Below, one piece after another: positions 1 to 7,010 of a DNA stretch of 40,516 nucleotides; positions within the stretch are counted from its first letter, which is position 1; every line of letters starts with the position of its first letter. Source of the DNA: an uncultured Mediterraneibacter sp. (GTDB taxonomy: Bacteria; Bacillota; Clostridia; Lachnospirales; Lachnospiraceae); contig CALWTQ010000031.1 in NCBI GenBank assembly GCA_944384505.1, forward strand, positions 1 to 40,516, given 5' to 3'. The position numbers and the translations under genes are program-made. A model generated the notes under the pieces. It was not told the DNA's origin and did not search any database. It was given only the letters and a program-made list of their open reading frames with translations.

Positions 1-75
1 AGAATACGCGTTACAAAATATCTGTTCCGCTTCCGGACACATTTTGACGGAAAGTGTTAGTGAACTAAATAGCTG
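1..75. repeat. Right end of a long palindromic element (copy D, cut by window start)
   Basis: Only the outer part of one arm is present. It ends in CTAAATAGCTG, the same terminus (inverted) that opens the copies at 30848 and 40218, and it contains AGAATACG and CCGCTTCCGGAC at the positions expected from the reverse complement of the copy at 40218. The element stops 1 nt before the stop codon (77-79) of the minus-strand 5'-nucleotidase gene, so it lies immediately 3' of that gene. The apical loop is outside the window. Confidence 0.7.
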
Positions 76-76
76 T

Positions 77-2071
77 TTATCCACGCATCTTCCTTCGTCT
101 GATCACATACGCTCCTGTGCCTCCTGCGATCACTGCCGCAGAGGCCATTGCTGCGATCAGCCCATAGACGCTGCTCTCATCTCCGGTCTTTACTGTCTTT
201 CCGGAAGAGTTTCCGGTATTTGCATTTCCACTGCCCGTACCATTCTGATTATCATTTCCATTCTGATCGACCGGATTCTCTGTAGATGGATTTTCCTGAT
301 CAGACGGATTCTCCTGTCCCGGCTTCTCCGGCTCGGACGGTTCCTGAGCCTCTTCCGCCAGAATTGTGATCCTGCCGTCGCCAAGGGGATTTCCATACTG
401 TTCCGCCGTAATGCTTCCTCCAAGTTCTTCCGTAAAATAGTTAATCAACATTTCGGAATCTACAGGAAGGCCCTCATGAGCCACGACCTCCGCGCCGTCA
501 AACATAGTGAAGCCATCGCCCTGTTTCTGAAGGGTATAGAAGCTGCCCGCCACTGTATATCCTGCCTCTGGATCCAGCGCCTTTCCTCCGATCATGACAT
601 TCTGAACCCTTCTCTCCTTTGTTTCATCAATTCCCTGGAACATCTCCATATTGTCTGTGATCACCGGGCTTTCCAGATAATTGTGAATCTCATAAGTCAG
701 TCCCGATACCTGAAGGAAACCGCCGTTCTCTTCCGGATTCAGCCGTGCGCCATGCTCCAGTGCGTCCAGGATCTGCTGCCCTGTCGCGCGGATCACACAC
801 ATTTCGTTATTCCAGGGATTCACGTCCATCAGATCTTTTCTCGTCACATCTCCTGCCGTGATAGAAGCACGGATTCCTCCTCCGTTTACAAGCGCAATGT
901 CCGCTCCCGTCATCACACGGTACGCGTCTGCCACAAAGTCACCCATGTTCGTCTCGCCGTTCCGGATTCTTCTCACGCCGTCTGCATTGTTGATAGTAAG
1001 TTCAGTCTCTGCTGTTCCCAGCTTCTCATTCAGGTAAGCCAGTTCCTCATTGTAGCCGTCCACTTTGTCCTGAACAGTCTGGTATGCTGTCGCAGCGGCG
1101 GCTGAGCTCTGGGTGTCCACATCGGACGGAACGATCAGTTCTGTTGTGCAAGTGCCGTCCTCATTGAGCGTCATCTGACCGAAATCGGCAAACTTTGTAC
1201 CTGTAGATGTGAGAGGCACCATTTCGCCGTCTTTGTTCGCATATTCGCTCTCCGGGATCGTCTCATGAGAGTGGGCATCGATAAATGCGTCAATTCCCGT
1301 CGTATTTGCGATCACATCTGTTGATTTCCAGCCTTCTGTCGTGCCTTCGATTCCCAGGTGTCCCAGCGCGATCACCCGGTCAGCGCCGGCCGCGATGGCT
1401 TCATCCACCGTGTCCTGAATCGTATCATAGAAGGTATCTTCTGAAAAACTGTAAAGGAAGTTTCCATTCTCGTCCTGGAAATAAGTCGGCGTGGATTTCG
1501 TATAAGTCTCAGGTGTGCTGATTCCTACAAATGCCACATTTTCCCCATTCATCTCTACGATTTCATAAGGCGTCAACACTGTTTCACCTGTCTGAAGATC
1601 AACAAAGTTACAGCTTAAGTATTCATACTGAGCCTCCGGCGCATCACCCGCAGCAATAGCCAGGAACCGCTCCAGTCCATAGTCGAATTCATGATTGCCC
1701 GGCACGCCGAAATCATATCCTACTGTGTTCATGATATCTACAATTGCCGCGCCCTCAGATGTAGATCCGATGGCCTCTCCCTGGATCGCGTCTCCCACGT
1801 CAACTGTAATTACGTCATAGCCGTCTTCCTCAAGCTGTGCTTTGTATGCAGCCAGATAAGAATAGCCGTCTGTCGCGCAGTGCACATCGTTCGTATACAG
1901 AACAACCGCGCCTGCCGCGTCATGAACACTCTCTGCTGTATAAACTGTACCGTCCGTGCCCTGTGCGTCAGCCGCCGATACTTCCAGCATCCCCGTTGGT
2001 GCCATCGCCGCGGTCAGCGCAAACGCGGATACGCCTGCAAGAACTTTCTTCCACTTTCTCTGCCCGTTCAT
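77..2071 (-). CDS. Wall-anchored 5'-nucleotidase / 2',3'-cyclic phosphodiesterase (UshA/YfkN type)
   Basis: A secreted metallophosphoesterase expected to dephosphorylate extracellular nucleotides at the cell surface so that nucleosides can be taken up. A signal peptide covers residues 1 to about 34 (VSA-A cleavage). The metallophosphatase domain shows TNDVH (60-64), DVGD (91-94), GNHE (125-128), GHLG (237-240) and DAHSHE (265-270). The C-terminal 5'-nucleotidase domain carries NGGGIR (396-401) and NPWNNE. A proline/glutamate/asparagine-rich spacer leads to VKTGD (627-631), a hydrophobic segment and RRRK, a variant wall-sorting signal. The residue after the first metal-binding His is Cys (H64-C65), where Gly is usual. 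The start has AAGGGG upstream. The gene begins 22 bp after pyrD and is probably cotranscribed with the pyr genes. The exact substrate is not visible. Confidence 0.9.
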   Translation of the reverse strand: MNGQRKWKKVLAGVSAFALTAAMAPTGMLEVSAADAQGTDGTVYTAESVHDAAGAVVLYTNDVHCATDGYSYLAAYKAQLEEDGYDVITVDVGDAIQGEAIGSTSEGAAIVDIMNTVGYDFGVPGNHEFDYGLERFLAIAAGDAPEAQYEYLSCNFVDLQTGETVLTPYEIVEMNGENVAFVGISTPETYTKSTPTYFQDENGNFLYSFSEDTFYDTIQDTVDEAIAAGADRVIALGHLGIEGTTEGWKSTDVIANTTGIDAFIDAHSHETIPESEYANKDGEMVPLTSTGTKFADFGQMTLNEDGTCTTELIVPSDVDTQSSAAAATAYQTVQDKVDGYNEELAYLNEKLGTAETELTINNADGVRRIRNGETNMGDFVADAYRVMTGADIALVNGGGIRASITAGDVTRKDLMDVNPWNNEMCVIRATGQQILDALEHGARLNPEENGGFLQVSGLTYEIHNYLESPVITDNMEMFQGIDETKERRVQNVMIGGKALDPEAGYTVAGSFYTLQKQGDGFTMFDGAEVVAHEGLPVDSEMLINYFTEELGGSITAEQYGNPLGDGRITILAEEAQEPSEPEKPGQENPSDQENPSTENPVDQNGNDNQNGTGSGNANTGNSSGKTVKTGDESSVYGLIAAMASAAVIAGGTGAYVIRRRKMRG

Positions 2072-2093
2072 CCCTTTTGTCCCCTTTTCTTTC

Positions 2094-2996
2094 TCATTTC
2101 ACGATTCCAACCATCTCAGCCACGCTCTCAAATCCCTGAGCTTTCATATATTCCTCAATCCCGTCCACGATCTTCATGGTCACTCCAGGATCATGGAAAT
2201 TCGCTGTTCCCACGGACACCGCGCTCGCTCCCGCAAGGATCATCTCAATCGCGTCCTCCGCGTTCATGATTCCTCCCATGCCGATAACGGGCACTTCCAC
2301 CGCATTGGCCGCCTCGTATACCATCCTCACCGCAATTGGATGGATCGCCGGGCCGGAAACACCGCCCGTCCTGTTCGCCAGCACGAATGACTTTCTGTTG
2401 ATGTCAATCTTCATGCCGGTGATCGTATTGATCAGGGAGACCGCGTCCGCGCCGCCGGCCTCCACTGCCTTCGCCATCTCAGCGATGCTGGTCACGTTAG
2501 GGCTTAATTTCATGATCACAGGCTGCTTTGCGTATTTCTTCACTGCCTTTGTGATCTCCTCCGCCGCCTTTGGATTCTGGCCAAACGCAATACCGCCTTC
2601 TTTAACATTCGGGCAGGAGATATTGATTTCAAGCATATCTACATCTTCATCTGCCAGCCGTTCAACCACTTCGCAGTAGTCCTGCCCGGACTTGCCGCAC
2701 ACATTTACAACAATTTTTGTATCGAATTTTCTCAAAAACGGAATATCCCGCTCACAGAATACATCGATTCCCGGATTCTGCAGTCCTACAGCGTTCATCA
2801 TTCCTCCGTATGTCTCCGCCACCCTTGGTGTCGGGTTGCCCGCCCAGGGAATGTTTGCCACGCCTTTGGTCGTCACTGCGCCCAAGCGGTTCAGATCCAC
2901 ATAGTCAGCGAACTCTGCCCCTGATCCAAAGGTGCCGGACGCCACTGTCACCGGATTTTTCCACTCTATTCCCGCGATGTTTACTCTCATATCCAT
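2094..2996 (-). CDS. pyrD: Dihydroorotate dehydrogenase, class 1B catalytic subunit
   Basis: Oxidises dihydroorotate to orotate in de novo UMP synthesis, passing electrons through PyrK to NAD. At 300 aa it is the usual length for the FMN-containing subunit. Visible motifs are ASGTFG near the N terminus, NISCPNVK with the class 1 catalytic cysteine at C128, KLSPNV, the INT segment and the GMGGI phosphate-binding loop near the C terminus. A cysteine rather than a serine base, together with the adjacent pyrK, indicates the heterodimeric 1B type. Its start overlaps the pyrK stop (TGATG), so translation is probably coupled. GGAG lies 5-6 nt upstream. Confidence 0.96.
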   Translation of the reverse strand: MDMRVNIAGIEWKNPVTVASGTFGSGAEFADYVDLNRLGAVTTKGVANIPWAGNPTPRVAETYGGMMNAVGLQNPGIDVFCERDIPFLRKFDTKIVVNVCGKSGQDYCEVVERLADEDVDMLEINISCPNVKEGGIAFGQNPKAAEEITKAVKKYAKQPVIMKLSPNVTSIAEMAKAVEAGGADAVSLINTITGMKIDINRKSFVLANRTGGVSGPAIHPIAVRMVYEAANAVEVPVIGMGGIMNAEDAIEMILAGASAVSVGTANFHDPGVTMKIVDGIEEYMKAQGFESVAEMVGIVK

Positions 2997-3778
2997 CAGA
3001 TCTCCACCTCCGTAGACAGAAATACCGGACCGTCCTTACAGATCCTTTTATTATTTACATTACTGTGATGATCCTTCTCCTTCGTCTGGCATACACAGGA
3101 GAGGCAGGCACCGATGCCGCAGGCCATACGCTCCTCAAGGGAAAGCCAGCACTCGATCCCTTTTTCTTCTGCGTAAGCCTTGATGGCCCTGAGCATAGGC
3201 GTCGGACCGCAGGCATAGATGATATCCGCCTCAAGGCCATTCTCCCTGATCGCATCCATCACATTTCCCTTTGTGCCCACACTTCCATCCTCTGTGGAAA
3301 TATATACTTCCCCGTTCTGCTCAAACTCATCTCTTAAGAAAATCTCGCTGTCCCTGTATCCCACAATGATCTGCTTCACCCCGCAGTCCATCTGCTTCGC
3401 CAGCTCCAGGATGGGCGGTACGCCGATACCGCCTCCCATCAGAAATGCCCTTTTCCCTGCTGCCTTCTCCAGCGGGAACCCGTTTCCCAGAGGGCCGATC
3501 ACTGGAATCGTATCCCCTGCCTTCATCCGTGAAAACTCTTCCGTCCCCGTATTCTTCCCGGTCACACGGTACACAACCCTCAGGCTGCTTTCTTCCCGGT
3601 TAATCTCGCAAATGCTGATCGGCCGGGGAAGCAGCTTGCTCCCATCGTTCGTATACATGGAAATAAACTGGCCCGGCTTCGCCTCCAAAGCCGCCCCGGT
3701 TTTCATCCACATGCTGCAGATATCCTGAGCGATCCTCTCCTGAGAGAGGACAATTGCATTTTCTCGTTTCTTTGTCAT
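2996..3778 (-). CDS. pyrK: Dihydroorotate dehydrogenase electron-transfer subunit
   Basis: FAD and [2Fe-2S] subunit that moves electrons from PyrD to NAD+. The N-terminal half is a ferredoxin-reductase FAD barrel with the RPISI flavin motif. GGGIGVPP marks the nucleotide-binding half. The C-terminal cysteine cluster CGIGACLSCVC plus a later Cys gives the four ligands of the 2Fe-2S centre. The length of 260 aa is normal. AGAGGA lies about 12 nt before the ATG, directly after a 14-bp tandem repeat in the spacer to pyrF. It overlaps pyrD by the TGATG junction. Confidence 0.95.
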   Translation of the reverse strand: MTKKRENAIVLSQERIAQDICSMWMKTGAALEAKPGQFISMYTNDGSKLLPRPISICEINREESSLRVVYRVTGKNTGTEEFSRMKAGDTIPVIGPLGNGFPLEKAAGKRAFLMGGGIGVPPILELAKQMDCGVKQIIVGYRDSEIFLRDEFEQNGEVYISTEDGSVGTKGNVMDAIRENGLEADIIYACGPTPMLRAIKAYAEEKGIECWLSLEERMACGIGACLSCVCQTKEKDHHSNVNNKRICKDGPVFLSTEVEI

Positions 3779-3785
3779 AAGCTTT

Positions 3786-3871
3786 CTATTCCTCTGATCT
3801 TTTCTCTGATTCTTTTTCTCTGATCTGCTTTCTCTGATCCGCTTTCTCTGATCCGCTTCCTCTGGTTCTCT
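3786..3871. repeat. 14-bp tandem repeat in the pyrF-pyrK spacer
   Basis: About six imperfect copies of TTCTCTGATCCGCT lie head to tail between pyrF and pyrK. The two central copies are identical and the outer ones degenerate. In the transcribed (minus) direction the unit is purine-rich (AGCGGATCAGAGAA). No start codon continues it into pyrK. It could vary in copy number by slippage and alter spacing or stability of the intercistronic mRNA. Confidence 0.75.
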
Positions 3872-3898
3872 TCCGTTCCCGGATGTTCCTCTTAAATT

Positions 3899-4825
3899 CT
3901 ATCTGGAAGCCAACGCCCCGCTGATATCGGCAATCATCGCTTCCACTGCCGCCCTGGATGCATCTCCGAAGTTCTCAGCTCCGAATTTCGCGTATGCTTC
4001 CTGCTTATATGCGGCGATAATTCCACGGGAAGAGTTCACAATCGCGCCCAGTCCGTCTTCATTAAAGAAGTGGACAAGGTCCTTTCCCTGTCCTCCCTGA
4101 GCTCCATAGCCCGGGACAAGGATATAAGACTTCGGCATGATCCCGCGCAGCACCTTGCCCATCTCCGGGTACGTAGCGCCGACCACCGCGCCGATATAGC
4201 TGTATTCATTTCCCATACAGTCAGCGCCCCACTGAGCAACCTTTTCACCTACCAGTTCATAGAGCGGGCGTCCGTCGATCAGCCTGTCCTGGAATTCCCC
4301 GCTGGACGGATTGGACGTCTTCACCAGAATGAAGAGGCCTTTTTTCTCTTCTTTGCATACTTCGATGAAAGGCTTCACGCCGTCAGAACCGAGGTATGGA
4401 TTCACTGTTGCGAAATCCTCATCAAACGGAACATACTCTTTGCTTCCCACTTTCACCTTTCCAAGGTGTCCCACAGCATATGCCGCGGATGTGGAACCGA
4501 TGTCTCCTCTTTTGACGTCCCCGATCACAACCAGATCTTTGGACTTGCAGTAGTCCACTGTCTTCTTAAATGCCGCGATTCCTGGCACACCGAACTGTTC
4601 GTACATCGCGATCTGCGGCTTTACGGCCGGAATCAGATCATATGTCTTGTCCACAATCTCCTTATTAAACTGCCAGATCGCCTCAGCAGCTCCCTCCAGA
4701 GTCTCTCCGAATTCTTCGAACGCCTTGTCCTGAACATGCTGCGGAATATAGCTCAGCATCGGATCCAGCCCTACGACAATAGGAGCACCTGTCTTTTTAA
4801 TCTTTTCCACTAGTTTGTTAATCAT
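3899..4825 (-). CDS. pyrF: Orotidine-5'-phosphate decarboxylase (long, type 2)
   Basis: Catalyses the last step of de novo UMP synthesis (OMP to UMP). At 308 aa it belongs to the longer OMPDC branch. The N-terminal VGLDP strand and the catalytic DVKRGDIGSTS block are intact. VKTSNPSSGEF and the phosphate-gripping PGYGAQGG loop follow in the expected order. It is the first gene of the pyr cluster here; pyrB, pyrC, pyrE and carAB are not in the window. CGGAGGGAAATTTC precedes the ATG. A promoter-like element lies about 90 bp upstream. Confidence 0.95.
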   Translation of the reverse strand: MINKLVEKIKKTGAPIVVGLDPMLSYIPQHVQDKAFEEFGETLEGAAEAIWQFNKEIVDKTYDLIPAVKPQIAMYEQFGVPGIAAFKKTVDYCKSKDLVVIGDVKRGDIGSTSAAYAVGHLGKVKVGSKEYVPFDEDFATVNPYLGSDGVKPFIEVCKEEKKGLFILVKTSNPSSGEFQDRLIDGRPLYELVGEKVAQWGADCMGNEYSYIGAVVGATYPEMGKVLRGIMPKSYILVPGYGAQGGQGKDLVHFFNEDGLGAIVNSSRGIIAAYKQEAYAKFGAENFGDASRAAVEAMIADISGALASR

Positions 4826-4884
4826 GAAATTTCCCTCCGTTTTACTGACTGAAGCAGCAGCTCCGTCTGATATGGAGCATGCAC

Positions 4885-4942
4885 GTTCAGCCAGACTTTC
4901 TCTCTGGTGAACAGTATATCATAGCGGGGTACGAAACTGCAA
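4885..4942 (-). promoter_or_regulatory. Putative pyr operon promoter with an inverted repeat over the start site
   Basis: On the minus strand, TTGCAG (4937-4942) and TATACT (4913-4918) are separated by 18 bp. Directly after the -10 lies an inverted repeat (4885-4912, arms GTTCA/TGAAC and CCAGA/TCTGG). The expected start (about 4906) falls inside the repeat, so it may be an operator rather than a full RNA hairpin. It contains CCAGAGAG, reminiscent of PyrR-binding loops, but the rest of that consensus is missing. Confidence 0.45.
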
Positions 4943-5065
4943 TTACAATTCTGATAAGGACGGAGGCTGAAGCCGGCACAAAAACACACGAAAAACGGAA
5001 CTGCTCTTTAATAGTCAATCAGTTTCCTGATGTGAAAACAGAAGGAGTAAAAGACCTTCTCATAG

Positions 5066-5108
5066 AAAAAGCCCCCTTTCTCCGCATCTGGAAGAAAAGA
5101 GACTTTTT
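5066..5108 (-). terminator. Intrinsic terminator after the DUF2752 gene
   Basis: Read on the minus strand, an A/G/C stem (AAAGTCTCTTTTC... pairing with GGAGAAAGGGGGCTTT) closes over AGATGC and is followed by TTTTTC. It lies just past the stop of the minus-strand gene ending at 5115 and separates it from the pyr operon. Confidence 0.65.
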
Positions 5109-5114
5109 ACCTGT

Positions 5115-5597
5115 TTACAGCAGCACTTCCGCCAGCCCTCCAGGCGCAAGCAGTGTAAATGGATACACCGGAATATTCCTTATAATCCAGTATATAAAAA
5201 CCAGGGCTAAAACCGCCACAAGAAAACGGATACTGATCTTATAGTCCACATGGTCGCCCCCTGTGATCACCCAGTCCAGCGTCCGGGCCGCAATGTACAG
5301 CATGAGCAGCGGAAGCAGAATCACCATCAGCGGATTATAGCAGAAAGCTTCCAGAAACCGCCCATGGAGAATCGAATAGCTCGCTCTGCCCGCTCCGCAT
5401 CCGGGACAGTAAAATCCGGTCAGCATCAGATAAAAACAGGGCAGCGGATGTTCATGCGGATCATGGAAGTACAAATATGCCGCCCCTGCTATAGCGCATG
5501 CTGCCACTGCTGCCGCACAGGCTGCCCTTGTCCTCCTCCGCGCACAGATTCTGGATAAAAATGTGTGTATTCGTTTCTCATTAATAATAGTAGTCAT
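5115..5597 (-). CDS. DUF2752 membrane protein
   Basis: A small integral membrane protein of unknown function, 160 aa from the chosen ATG. It shows the family signature FYCPGCGAGRA (residues 62-72) preceded by a hydrophobic segment (about 26-44) and followed by two more (about 90-106 and 122-140). The ATG at 5597 is preferred over an upstream TTG because it overlaps the end of the CD225 gene by 17 bp, a coupled arrangement. No clear ribosome site is visible, which fits translational coupling. Its invariable pairing with the zinc-ribbon/CD225 gene suggests the two act together in the membrane; this is inference. Confidence 0.8.
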   Translation of the reverse strand: MTTIINEKRIHTFLSRICARRRTRAACAAAVAACAIAGAAYLYFHDPHEHPLPCFYLMLTGFYCPGCGAGRASYSILHGRFLEAFCYNPLMVILLPLLMLYIAARTLDWVITGGDHVDYKISIRFLVAVLALVFIYWIIRNIPVYPFTLLAPGGLAEVLL

Positions 5598-6168
5598 AGT
5601 AGATTTCGTTGTAAATCTCTCCGAATAATACGGATCCAAAAATCGCGCTCATTACGATGGACAGGACGAGTACAACTCCTGAAACAATCAGCCAGATCAT
5701 TGCTGTTTTGGCAGCTCTGCGCGCCGCTTCCTCATCTCCGGATAATGACGCCTGATTAATCTTGGCAGAATACACGATTGCTACAATGCCGAACACAAGG
5801 CTGAGCGGACAACAGCACACTGTTGAGCCCACAGTAAACACAATGGACAGCACAAGATACGGAATCCAGTTCACCGGTTTACCCGGATAGACCGAATGAT
5901 AATTCTGCTGATAACTTTGCTGATGATCCTGCTGATAGTTCTGCTGATACTCCTGCTGGTAATTCTGTTGATATCCGGTATCTGTACTGCTCTCCTGATT
6001 CGCGTTCTCATTCACCACAGGGGGAGTGACACTCTCTGCCACCTTTCTCTCTGCCTCAGCCTGCGCTTCTGCCTTTCCCTGGGCAGCCGGATCCGGCTGC
6101 TTTGCCCCACAGTGCGGGCAGTACTGTGACCCCTCCGGCATCTCCCGATAGCAATTAATACAATTCAT
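5581..6168 (-). CDS. Zinc-ribbon, Gln/Tyr-repeat, CD225/dispanin membrane protein
   Basis: The 195-aa product starts with a zinc ribbon (C3, C6, C17, C20), then an Ala/Glu-rich linker and a run of YQQN/YQQE/YQQD-type repeats (about 67-92). The C-terminal half resembles the CD225/dispanin family: a first membrane segment ending in CCCPLSLVFGIVAIVYSAK, the GDEEAARRAAKTA loop, and a second membrane segment. The tail is very tyrosine-rich. The ATG at 6168 is chosen because GAGGG lies 6 nt upstream; the upstream ATG is too close to it. Function is unknown. It overlaps the DUF2752 gene. Confidence 0.8.
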   Translation of the reverse strand: MNCINCYREMPEGSQYCPHCGAKQPDPAAQGKAEAQAEAERKVAESVTPPVVNENANQESSTDTGYQQNYQQEYQQNYQQDHQQSYQQNYHSVYPGKPVNWIPYLVLSIVFTVGSTVCCCPLSLVFGIVAIVYSAKINQASLSGDEEAARRAAKTAMIWLIVSGVVLVLSIVMSAIFGSVLFGEIYNEIYYDYYY

Positions 6169-6238
6169 TTTCATCCCTCGCTCTCGTAAATTCTGGTAAA
6201 TTATAATATCGTATTGCACTACCTAACTCATCATACCA

Positions 6239-6288
6239 AAAAAGCGCTGAAAATGCCATCAAAAAGATGATTTTTTCGACGCTTTTAT
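6239..6288 (-). terminator. Terminator hairpin after the ECF S-component gene
   Basis: AAAAGCG and CGCTTTTTT arms enclose a second small stem (ATCATC/GATGAT-like). On the minus strand it ends in a T run and follows the stop of the gene ending at 6300. A/T tracts on both sides could let it work in both directions. Confidence 0.65.
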
Positions 6289-6299
6289 AACTGTTTAAA

Positions 6300-6908
6300 C
6301 TATATAGCTGTCCTCACTTTTGTCCGGTGGATCATCCCCATCTTTAAGAGCACCGGCCTCAGCGCATTGTAAAGAATCCCCACTACTACGACTGATACTA
6401 CTGCATTTACGAATGTAGTCGCTGTACTCCACTTTGCCAACACCTCGGCCATCTGCTGCGGCTGTCCCAGGATATACTGATTATAGAAGAATCCTGCCAG
6501 CGGATCTGCGATCACATTAAAGGCGAGCCCTGCAACAGAGGCGATTAGGCTCCAGCGGAACACATACTTTTTATCTGTGCTCTCGTTGATCTTCGCAATG
6601 CGGTGCGCCACCAGCCCTACGATCAGGCCAATGCACAACTTCAGCACAAATGTCTTCGGCGCTCCTGTAATATATACCGGATCCAGTACATCCGCGATCC
6701 CCATGCCGATCGCGCCGGCCAGGCCGCCGTACCATCCGCCAAGAATCAGCGCTGCGAGCACGCAGAATGCATTTCCTATATGGAAGGATGTTGCACCGCC
6801 TCCCGGCATCGGAATTTTTATCTGTAAAAACGTGAAAGACACGAAGCAAAGCGCTGCCATCAGCGCAGTCTGCGCAAGTTTGATTACTGTCTCATTTCTC
6901 TTTTCCAT
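6300..6908 (-). CDS. ECF transporter S component (substrate unknown)
   Basis: A 202-aa membrane protein with about six hydrophobic segments, matching the substrate-binding S component of energy-coupling-factor vitamin importers. Typical features are the short basic N terminus leading to ALMAALCFVSF, the substrate-site stretch GGGATSFHIGNAFCVLAALILGGWYGGLAG broken by glycine-rich turns, and a conserved MGIADVLDPVY segment. No energising ATPases or T component are adjacent, so it probably shares the general EcfAAT module (group II type). AGGAGAT precedes the ATG. No vitamin-sensing riboswitch was recognised upstream, so the substrate cannot be assigned. Confidence 0.85.
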   Translation of the reverse strand: MEKRNETVIKLAQTALMAALCFVSFTFLQIKIPMPGGGATSFHIGNAFCVLAALILGGWYGGLAGAIGMGIADVLDPVYITGAPKTFVLKLCIGLIVGLVAHRIAKINESTDKKYVFRWSLIASVAGLAFNVIADPLAGFFYNQYILGQPQQMAEVLAKWSTATTFVNAVVSVVVVGILYNALRPVLLKMGMIHRTKVRTAI

Positions 6909-7010
6909 GTAGATCTCCTCTTTTCTGTTTGCTACAGGTATACTATCACTCCACTGGTCGTTTTGAAATGTCCAGTTATCACTTTTTTGTACAGTCCAGT
7001 TTGCATTGTC

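Noticed and set aside
44-1105. Long open frame on the plus strand opposite the 5'-nucleotidase gene
   Set aside because: It is antisense to a well-supported gene, with Cys/Arg/Ser/Ile-rich shadow composition and no recognisable domain.
4885-4912. PyrR-type attenuator before pyrF
   Set aside because: CCAGAGAG is present but the remaining PyrR-loop consensus and an anti-terminator/terminator pair are not. The repeat also overlaps the predicted start site, so only a possible operator is reported.
6960-7000. Two GTCCAGTT direct repeats upstream of the ECF S-component gene as operators or a riboswitch
   Set aside because: Only two short matches with no supporting dyad, promoter alignment or known riboswitch core.
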